DNA of 36,424 bases from Aquariibacter sp964433315 (GTDB taxonomy: Bacteria; Pseudomonadota; Gammaproteobacteria; Burkholderiales; Burkholderiaceae_C). The notes beneath the pieces are model-generated. The model was not told the DNA's origin. It made no database searches and saw only the letters and a list, made by a program, of their open reading frames with translations. Location: NCBI GenBank assembly GCA_964433315.1, contig CAYSQO010000014.1:1-36424 (forward strand). Reading direction: 5' to 3'. A program made the translations under genes and the position numbers. Position 1 is the stretch's first letter, and the number at the start of each line of letters is the position of its first letter. Below are positions 7,305-12,550 of this stretch, in pieces.

Positions 7305-7649
7305 ATGAATCTGACGATCAGCGGACACCATCTCGAGGTGACCCCGTCGCTGCGCGAATACGTGCTGACCAAGCTGGACCGGATCACCCGCCACTTCGAC
7401 CAGGTGGTCGATGTCACCGTGGTCCTGAGCGTGGAGAAGCTGAAGGAGAAGGAGCGCCGCCAGAAGGCCGAGGTCAACCTGCACGTCAAGGGACGCGACA
7501 TCTTCGTCGAGTCTTCTCACGCCGACCTCTACGCGGCCATCGACGAGCTGATGGACAAGCTGGACCGCCAGGTGATCCGCCACAAGGACCGTGTGCAGGA
7601 TCACCACCACGACTCGATCAAGCGGCATCAACTCAGCGGCGCCGTCTGA
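7305..7649 (+). CDS. hpf: Ribosome hibernation promoting factor (short HPF)
   Basis: A 114-residue protein of the HPF/YfiA family. It begins MNLTISGHHLEVTPSLREYV and contains the conserved KLDRITRHFD and basic/helical KEKERRQKAEVNLHVKGRDIF segments. ESSHADLYAAIDELMDKLDRQV is the family's second helix. It has the short form, without the C-terminal dimerisation domain of long HPFs. Short HPF promotes 100S ribosome dimers in stationary phase. The ATG at 7305 is preceded by a strong AAAGGAG. A GTG 15 bp upstream overlaps that Shine-Dalgarno sequence and is rejected. ptsN and hprK follow as in many proteobacteria, but rpoN is absent upstream. Confidence 0.95.
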   Translation: MNLTISGHHLEVTPSLREYVLTKLDRITRHFDQVVDVTVVLSVEKLKEKERRQKAEVNLHVKGRDIFVESSHADLYAAIDELMDKLDRQVIRHKDRVQDHHHDSIKRHQLSGAV

Positions 7650-7696
7650 GCGCCGCGGCGGCGGGCCGGCAGCGGCCCGCACGCCTCCCGGAAAGC

Positions 7697-7719
7697 ACGG
7701 CCCCCGCGGGGGCCGTTTT
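7697..7719 (+). terminator. Rho-independent terminator after hpf
   Basis: A perfect 20-bp GC-rich palindrome at 7697-7716 (ACGGCCCC and GGGGCCGT around CGCG) is followed by TTT. It lies 47 bp after the hpf stop and before the ptsN promoter, so hpf and ptsN appear to be separately transcribed, at least in part. Confidence 0.75.
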
Positions 7720-7795
7720 CGTGTCCGAAGCCCGCGCGGGGCCTGCGTTGCCGATGCGCAACCGACCCGGATCCAGCAGGGGTCTGACGCGTTTC

Positions 7796-7801
7796 TATAA
7801 T
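7796..7801 (+). promoter_or_regulatory. -10 box upstream of ptsN
   Basis: A perfect TATAAT stands out in very GC-rich DNA, in an AT-rich patch (7792-7817) about 65 bp before ptsN. No good -35 is seen at 16-18 bp spacing, so it may need an activator or an alternative sigma factor. Its placement after the hpf terminator supports an independent ptsN-hprK promoter. Confidence 0.5.
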
Positions 7802-7864
7802 CAATTCCACTTTTTTGCAGCAGCGTCGGCCCAGCTTCAGCGTCAAAACCGCCGCGTCGTCTCG

Positions 7865-8335
7865 ATGAACCGTCTCTCGACCATCCTGCCCATCAGCAAT
7901 GTGCTGGTGGATGTGGACGCCACCAGCAAGAAGCGCGTCTTCGAGCAGGCGGGCCTGCTGTTCGAGAACCGTCATGCGATCGCCCGCGCGACCGTGACGG
8001 ACAACCTGTTCGCCCGCGAACGGCTGGGCTCCACCGGCCTGGGCCATGGCGTGGCCATTCCGCACGGCCGCATCAAGGGGCTCAAGAACCCGCTGGCCGC
8101 CGTGCTGCGCACGCGCCAGCCCATCCCCTTCGACGCGCCCGACGACGAGCCGGTCACGCTGCTGATCTTCCTGCTGGTGCCCGAGGCCGCGACCCAGCGG
8201 CACCTGGAGATCCTGTCGGAGATTGCCGAACTTCTGTCCGACCGCGAGCTGCGCGAGCGCCTGAAGTCCGAGCCCGAAGCCGGTGCGGTGCATGCGCTGA
8301 TCGAGGGCTGGGCCCCGCTGAAGACGGTGGCCTGA
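7865..8335 (+). CDS. ptsN: PTS EIIA-Ntr protein
   Basis: A 156-residue nitrogen-PTS EIIA domain. The phosphorylated His is in GVAIPHGR (H67), preceded by the conserved RERLGSTGLGHG stretch. LIFLLVPEAATQRHLEILSEIAELL matches the family core. EIIA-Ntr receives phosphate through PtsP/NPr and regulates potassium uptake, nitrogen and envelope functions by protein contacts rather than sugar transport. The ATG at 7865 gives the usual family N-terminus (MNRLSTILPISNVLVDV). HprK, encoded immediately downstream, can modify the HPr-type partner, so the two genes form a regulatory module. The Shine-Dalgarno sequence is weak. Confidence 0.95.
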   Translation: MNRLSTILPISNVLVDVDATSKKRVFEQAGLLFENRHAIARATVTDNLFARERLGSTGLGHGVAIPHGRIKGLKNPLAAVLRTRQPIPFDAPDDEPVTLLIFLLVPEAATQRHLEILSEIAELLSDRELRERLKSEPEAGAVHALIEGWAPLKTVA

Positions 8336-8357
8336 GGGCCCGCCGCACACAACGGAC

Positions 8358-8378
8358 GGCCCCGCTAGGATCGGGGCC
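8358..8378 (+). promoter_or_regulatory. Inverted repeat abutting hprK start
   Basis: GGCCCCG (8358-8364) and CGGGGCC (8372-8378) form a perfect 7-bp stem with the 7-nt loop CTAGGAT. The second arm ends at the base before the hprK ATG. The loop presents AGGA, the likely Shine-Dalgarno core, so the structure could modulate translation. A TAGGAT -10-like hexamer in the same place is an alternative reading. Confidence 0.4.
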
Positions 8379-9329
8379 ATGAAAGCCGATGTCATCAGCG
8401 CGGAGGCGCTGTTCGAGACGCACCGGGCCTCGCTCCACTGGGAGTGGATCGCGGGGCATGCCCATCCCGAGCGCCGCTTCGACGAGATCGCGGTGCGCGA
8501 TGCGCAGTCGGCCGCCGACCTGGTCGGCTACCTGAACTACCTCCACCCTTACCGCGTCCAAATCGTCGGCCTGCGCGAGGCCCGCTACCTGGGGGACAGC
8601 AGCCTGGAGGACCAGGAGCGGCGCATCTCGCGCATCGTCACGCTGGAGCCGCCCGTGCTGATCGTGGCCGACGGCGTGACCCCGCCGGACCGGCTGGTGG
8701 CGATGTGCGAGCGCGCCGAGATCCCGCTCTTCGTCACTGCGGAATCCGCCGGCCACGTGATCGACGTGCTGCGCACCTTCCTGGCCCAGCACTTCGCCGA
8801 GCGCACCACCCGCCACGGCGTCTTCCTCGACATCCTCGGACTCGGCGTGATGCTGACCGGCGAGTCCGGCCTGGGCAAGAGCGAGCTGGGCCTGGAGCTG
8901 ATCTCGCGCGGCCACGGCCTGGTGGCCGACGACGCGGTGGACCTGTTCCGCATCTCGCAGACCGCCATCGAGGGCCGCTGCCCGCCGCTGCTGATGAACC
9001 TGCTGGAGGTGCGCGGCATCGGCCTGCTGGACATCAAGGCCATCTTCGGCGAGACCGCCGTGCGCCGGAAGATGCGGCTCAAGCTGATCGTCCACATGGT
9101 GCGGCTGGAGACCATGGACCGCGAGTTCGAGCGGCTGCCCAACGAACCCCTCTACGAGACGGTGCTCGGCGTGCCGGTGCGCAAGGTGGTGATCGCGGTG
9201 GATGCGGGCCGCAACCTGGCGGTGCTGGTCGAGGCCGCGGTGCGCAACACCGTGCTGCAGTTGCGCGGCATCGACACCTACCGCGAGTTCATCGCCCGCC
9301 ACCAGGCCGCGATGGAGCGCGGGCTCTGA
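8379..9329 (+). CDS. hprK: HPr kinase/phosphorylase
   Basis: A 316-residue HprK. The Walker A loop is GESGLGKSE (G161-K167-S168). The conserved RHGVFLDILGLGVMLTG precedes it, with H146 as the family's active-site His region. LEVRGIGLLDIKAIFG is the signature that follows. The N-terminal half is the non-catalytic HprK_N domain. The enzyme phosphorylates and dephosphorylates Ser46 of HPr. In betaproteobacteria it is paired with ptsN and a partial PTS and has a regulatory role. It starts 43 bp after ptsN. Its stop codon sits at the centre of a perfect inverted repeat shared with the convergent fur gene. Confidence 0.96.
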   Translation: MKADVISAEALFETHRASLHWEWIAGHAHPERRFDEIAVRDAQSAADLVGYLNYLHPYRVQIVGLREARYLGDSSLEDQERRISRIVTLEPPVLIVADGVTPPDRLVAMCERAEIPLFVTAESAGHVIDVLRTFLAQHFAERTTRHGVFLDILGLGVMLTGESGLGKSELGLELISRGHGLVADDAVDLFRISQTAIEGRCPPLLMNLLEVRGIGLLDIKAIFGETAVRRKMRLKLIVHMVRLETMDREFERLPNEPLYETVLGVPVRKVVIAVDAGRNLAVLVEAAVRNTVLQLRGIDTYREFIARHQAAMERGL

Positions 9330-9358
9330 GCCCGCGCGACCGGCACCGGTCCGCGCTC
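9315..9358. terminator. Hairpin over convergent hprK/fur stops
   Basis: GCGCGGGCTC (9317-9326) and GAGCCCGCGC (9328-9337) are perfect 10-bp inverted arms around the hprK stop. ACCGG/CCGGT follows at 9339-9350. An alternative outer pairing of GAGCGCGG (9315-9322) with CCGCGCTC (9351-9358) reaches the fur stop. It is probably a bidirectional 3'-end structure. No T-run is present. Confidence 0.45.
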
Positions 9359-9797
9359 AGCGGCTGCCGCGCTCGCGGCGCCGGGCGCAGTCGTCCTTGC
9401 TGCAGTGCGCATACAGGGCCAGCGCATGCTCCTGCAGGCGGAAGCCGCGGGACTCGGCGACCTCGCGCTGGCGCAGCTCGATCTGCGCGTCATAGAACTC
9501 TTCGACCGCCCCGCAGTCCAGGCAGACCAGGTGGTCGTGGTGCTGGCCCTCGTTGAGCTCGAAGACGGCCTTGCCGCTCTCGAAGTGGTTGCGCGAGAGC
9601 AGTCCGGCCTGCTCGAACTGCATCAGCACCCGGTAGACCGTGGCCAGGCCGATGTCGGCGCCCTCGCTGAGCAGGGCCTTGTAGACATCCTCGGCCGTGA
9701 GGTGGCGAACCGGTGAGGTCTGGAAGACCTCCAGGATCTTGATGCGGGGCAGCGTGGCCTTCAGCCCGCTGCTCTTGAGTTCGTCGGCGTGATTCAT
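9357..9797 (-). CDS. fur: Ferric uptake regulator Fur
   Basis: A 146-residue metal-dependent repressor. The winged-helix DNA-binding domain includes LTAEDVYKALLSEGADIGLATVYRVL. The metal/dimerisation domain has HHDH (86-89), the CxxC pair Cys92/Cys95, and C-terminal Cys132 and Cys137. This composition matches Fur rather than Zur or PerR. With Fe2+ bound it represses iron-uptake genes. The ATG at 9797 was chosen because a GGAGG lies upstream and the family starts MNHADELKSSGLKATLPR. A longer frame upstream is not coding-like. It is divergent from bamE, a conserved arrangement in Burkholderiales. Confidence 0.97.
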   Translation of the reverse strand: MNHADELKSSGLKATLPRIKILEVFQTSPVRHLTAEDVYKALLSEGADIGLATVYRVLMQFEQAGLLSRNHFESGKAVFELNEGQHHDHLVCLDCGAVEEFYDAQIELRQREVAESRGFRLQEHALALYAHCSKDDCARRRERGSR

Positions 9798-9829
9798 CGG
9801 GGCCTCCGTGGCGCCCCGGGGGGCTCCTC

Positions 9830-9835
9830 TAGAAT
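9830..9835 (+). promoter_or_regulatory. Candidate -10 (TAGAAT) in fur-bamE gap
   Basis: TAGAAT lies in a short AT-rich island (9828-9848) in the 134-bp divergent fur-bamE intergenic region. No matching -35 is clear. The island also reads as possible -10 sequence on the other strand for fur. A convincing Fur box was not found. Confidence 0.3.
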
Positions 9836-9931
9836 GAATCGATGATATCGGGCCGCCCCTGGGTGGCGCCGTGACTTGCGGCTCCTGCCCTGCGGCGGCG
9901 ACCGCCTCCCTGGCCTGCGGGCCCCCCTGCG

Positions 9932-10501
9932 ATGAGCAATCCCCGACTCCCAACCTGCGGGCAGACGCTGGTGCTGGCCGGTCTCACCCTGGTGCTGACC
10001 GGCTGCGGCCTGACCCCCACCGGGCCCCGCGTGAGCGACCGCGTGCTGGGCGTGATCACGCCCTACCGGGTCGACGTGGTGCAGGGCAATGTCGTCACCC
10101 GCGAGATGGTCGAGCGCGTGCGCACCGGCATGAGCCGCAGCCAAGTGCGCGAGCTGCTGGGCTCGCCGCTGATCGCCGACGCCTTCCACGAGAACCGCTG
10201 GGACTACGTCTTCACCATCCGCCGCGCTGGCACCGCCTACCAGCAGCGCCGGGTGACGGCGATCTTCCGCGGCGATGCGCTGGAGACCCTCGAATCCGAC
10301 GAGCTGCCCAGCGAGCGCGACTTCGTCGAAAGCATCGACACCGGCAAGTCCTCCGGCAAGCCCCCCGTGCTGGAGCTGAGCGAGTCCCAGCTGCGCGCGC
10401 TGCCGGCCCCCAAGGCCGCCGCACCGGCCGCCCCCGCCCTGGCCCCCGCCAAGGCCGCCAGCGGCCCGAGCCGCACCTTCCCCCCGCTCGAACAGCCCTG
10501 A
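9932..10501 (+). CDS. bamE: Outer-membrane assembly lipoprotein BamE
   Basis: A 189-residue SmpA/OmlA family lipoprotein. The signal peptide ends in a lipobox (LTGC, Cys25). The core YRVDVVQGNVVTREMVERVRTGMSRSQVRELLGSPLIADAFHENRWDYVF is the diagnostic BamE domain. The C-terminal third (about 130-189) is a low-complexity Ala/Pro/Lys extension absent from short homologues. BamE is a periplasm-facing lipoprotein of the BAM complex that inserts beta-barrel proteins. It is divergent from fur and 7 bp upstream of dapB, and so probably co-transcribed with dapB. Confidence 0.95.
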   Translation: MSNPRLPTCGQTLVLAGLTLVLTGCGLTPTGPRVSDRVLGVITPYRVDVVQGNVVTREMVERVRTGMSRSQVRELLGSPLIADAFHENRWDYVFTIRRAGTAYQQRRVTAIFRGDALETLESDELPSERDFVESIDTGKSSGKPPVLELSESQLRALPAPKAAAPAAPALAPAKAASGPSRTFPPLEQP

Positions 10502-10508
10502 GTCCCCG

Positions 10509-11321
10509 ATGAGCCAAGGTCCCCACCGCGTCGCGATCGCCGGCGCCTCCGGCCGCATGGGCCGCATGCTGATCGAGGCCGTGCTGGCCGCCGACGACTG
10601 CGTGCTGGCCGGCGCCCTCGACATCGCCGGCAGCCCGGCCCTCGGGCAGGACGCCACCGCCTTCCTGGGCCAGACCAGCGGCGTGGCCATCACCGCCGAC
10701 CTCGACGCCGCCCTGGCCGGGGCCGATGCCCTGATCGACTTCACCCGCCCGGCCGGCACCCTGGCCCACCTGGCCGCCTGCCGCCGCCACGGCGTGGCCC
10801 TGGTCATCGGCACGACCGGCTTCGACGAGGCCGGCAAGGCCGCGATCGCCGCCGCCGCGCAGGAGATCGCCATCGTCATGGCGCCGAACATGAGCGTCGG
10901 CGTCAACGTGGTCCTCAAGCTGCTCCAGCAGGCCGCCAAGGCGCTGAGCCAGGGCTACGACATCGAGATCGTCGAGGCTCACCACCGCCACAAGGTCGAT
11001 GCCCCCAGCGGCACCGCGCTGAAGATGGGCGAGGTCATCGCCGACGCGCTGGGCCGCGACCTGAAGACCTGCGCGATCTACGGCCGCGAAGGCGTCACCG
11101 GCGAGCGCGACCCCTCCACCCTCGGCTTCGCCACCGTGCGCGGCGGCGACGTGGTCGGCGACCACACCGTGATGTTCCTGGGCACCGGCGAGCGCATCGA
11201 GATCAGCCACAAGTCCAGCAGCCGCGCCACCTATGCCCAGGGCAGCCTGCGCGCGGTGCGCTTCCTGGCAGGCCGCCGCGCCGGCCTGTTCGACATGGAC
11301 GCCGTGCTCGGCCTCGGCTGA
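10509..11321 (+). CDS. dapB: 4-hydroxy-tetrahydrodipicolinate reductase
   Basis: A 270-residue DapB of the diaminopimelate/lysine pathway, using NAD(P)H. The nucleotide-binding motif is GASGRMGR (12-19), followed by GTTGF near residue 101. The catalytic signature is EAHHRHKVDAPSGTALKMGE, with H158/H159 and K162. HRHKVDAPSGT is the substrate-binding loop. The length is normal. It starts 7 bp after bamE. The stop codon lies in the loop of a perfect 10-bp inverted repeat that reaches the exbB start. Confidence 0.97.
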   Translation: MSQGPHRVAIAGASGRMGRMLIEAVLAADDCVLAGALDIAGSPALGQDATAFLGQTSGVAITADLDAALAGADALIDFTRPAGTLAHLAACRRHGVALVIGTTGFDEAGKAAIAAAAQEIAIVMAPNMSVGVNVVLKLLQQAAKALSQGYDIEIVEAHHRHKVDAPSGTALKMGEVIADALGRDLKTCAIYGREGVTGERDPSTLGFATVRGGDVVGDHTVMFLGTGERIEISHKSSSRATYAQGSLRAVRFLAGRRAGLFDMDAVLGLG

Positions 11322-11338
11322 GCCCTGGAGCCGAGGCC
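11310..11338 (+). promoter_or_regulatory. Inverted repeat between dapB stop and exbB start
   Basis: GGCCTCGGCT (11310-11319) and AGCCGAGGCC (11329-11338) are perfect 10-bp arms with a 9-nt loop containing the dapB stop. The second arm ends exactly before the exbB GTG and includes half of the GGAG Shine-Dalgarno sequence (11327-11330). It could make exbB translation depend on ribosomes finishing dapB. No T-run follows, so it is not a typical terminator. Confidence 0.5.
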
Positions 11339-12013
11339 GTGAACAGCAGCCTGAGCGGACTCTGGCAGGAGGGCGACCCCGTCGGCCAGGCGGTGGCCCT
11401 GGTGCTGCTCGCGATGTCGGTCGCCTCCTGGGTGCTGATCCTCTGGCGGGGCCGCGTGCTGGCCCGCGTGCGGCGCGACCTGGCGCAGGCCCTGCCCGCC
11501 TTCTGGACGGCCCCCGATCTCGCCCAGGCCCGCCAGCGGCTTCAGGCCCTGGACCGCGAGGCCCTGCTGCCCGCCCTGCTCGACGCCGCCCTGCTCGACG
11601 AAGGCCCCGGCAGCCTGGCCGCCGAGACCTCGGCCGATGCCCGCCTCACCCGCCGCCTGCGCGACGCGCTGCACGCCGCCCTCGGCAGGCTGCAGACCGG
11701 CCAGGTCGTGCTGGCCTCGGTCGGGGCGACGGCGCCCTTCGTCGGCCTCTTCGGCACCGTCTGGGGCGTGACCAAGGCCCTGCTCGGCCTGGCCGGCAGC
11801 GAGGTGCAGGGCATCGACGCGGTGGCCGGCCCGGTCGGCGAAGCCCTGGTGATGACCGCCGCCGGCCTGGCGGTGGCCATCCCGGCCGTGCTGGCCTACA
11901 ACGCCTTCGGCCAGCGCCTGGCCGCCTGCGAGGCCGAGCTGGAGGGCTGGGCCCACGACCTGCGCGCCTGGCGTCTCGGCCCGGACGGCTCGCCGGCCGC
12001 GCCGCGGGCCTGA
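11339..12013 (+). CDS. exbB: MotA/TolQ/ExbB proton channel protein
   Basis: A 224-residue inner-membrane protein with three TM segments (about 16-37, 118-142 and 155-180) and a large cytoplasmic loop after TM1. The conserved stretch GATAPFVGLFGTVWGVTKAL and the final VGEALVMTAAGLAVAIPAVLAYNAF are hallmarks of ExbB/TolQ. With ExbD it forms a proton-driven motor energising TonB or TolA. No tonB or tolA lies nearby, so the partner is unknown and ExbB versus TolQ is not certain. The start is the GTG at 11339, with GGAG 8 nt upstream. exbD follows after 24 bp. Confidence 0.9.
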   Translation: MNSSLSGLWQEGDPVGQAVALVLLAMSVASWVLILWRGRVLARVRRDLAQALPAFWTAPDLAQARQRLQALDREALLPALLDAALLDEGPGSLAAETSADARLTRRLRDALHAALGRLQTGQVVLASVGATAPFVGLFGTVWGVTKALLGLAGSEVQGIDAVAGPVGEALVMTAAGLAVAIPAVLAYNAFGQRLAACEAELEGWAHDLRAWRLGPDGSPAAPRA

Positions 12014-12037
12014 AGCGCCGAGCGCGCCCGCCCCGCC

Positions 12038-12454
12038 ATGCGCTTCGGCCGACTCGAACGCCGCACGCCGGCCCGGCCGATGAGCGACATCAACATGACG
12101 CCGCTGATCGACGTGATGCTGGTGCTGCTGGTCATCTTCCTCGTCAGCGCCCCGCTGCTGACCGGCCGCCTGGGCCTGCGCCTGCCGCAGGCCGATGCGC
12201 CGGCCGCCGCGACGCCGCCCGGCGCGCTGCAGCTGCGGCTGGATGCCGCGGGCACGCTGCGGATCGGCGAGGAGACGGTCGCGCCGGCCCTGCTCGGCGC
12301 GCGGCTGCGCGCCGTGGCCGCCCGCGACCCCGCGACCGAAGTCCACCTGCAGGCCGACCGCGAAGTGGCCTACGGCGAGGTCGCCCGCCTCATCGCCGAC
12401 CTGCAGGCCGCCGGGCTCAGCCGCATCGCCTTCATCACCCAGGCCCGGCCCTGA
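12038..12454 (+). CDS. exbD: ExbD/TolR biopolymer transport protein
   Basis: A 138-residue protein with a short cytoplasmic N-terminus, one TM helix (about 24-44) and a periplasmic domain. The essential membrane Asp is in MTPLIDVMLVLLVIF. LGLRLPQA and EVHLQADREVAYGEVARLIADLQAAGLSRIAFIT match the periplasmic fold. It is the partner of ExbB in the proton motor. The gene is followed after 8 bp by a strong inverted repeat, which probably ends the bamE-dapB-exbBD transcript. Confidence 0.93.
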   Translation: MRFGRLERRTPARPMSDINMTPLIDVMLVLLVIFLVSAPLLTGRLGLRLPQADAPAAATPPGALQLRLDAAGTLRIGEETVAPALLGARLRAVAARDPATEVHLQADREVAYGEVARLIADLQAAGLSRIAFITQARP

Positions 12455-12462
12455 GGCCCCCG

Positions 12463-12501
12463 GCGGTCGCGGACCCGCCACCTAGAATCCGCGACCGCTT
12501 T
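12463..12501 (+). terminator. 11-bp inverted repeat between exbD and leuS
   Basis: Perfect arms at 12463-12473 (GCGGTCGCGGA) and 12488-12498 (its reverse complement), with a 14-nt loop, are followed by TTT. This fits an intrinsic terminator for the exbBD transcript. A TAGAAT hexamer at 12483-12488 touches the second arm and is a plausible leuS -10, so the same bases could be an operator or a leader hairpin. Confidence 0.5.
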
Positions 12502-12550
12502 CCCAAGCTGTCCCCTGATCCTTCGAGGGCGCGCCCGCGCCCCCTGCCGC

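Noticed and set aside
9798..9931. Possible Fur box in the fur-bamE gap
   Set aside because: The AT-rich island does not show a convincing 19-bp Fur palindrome; it is better read as promoter sequence.
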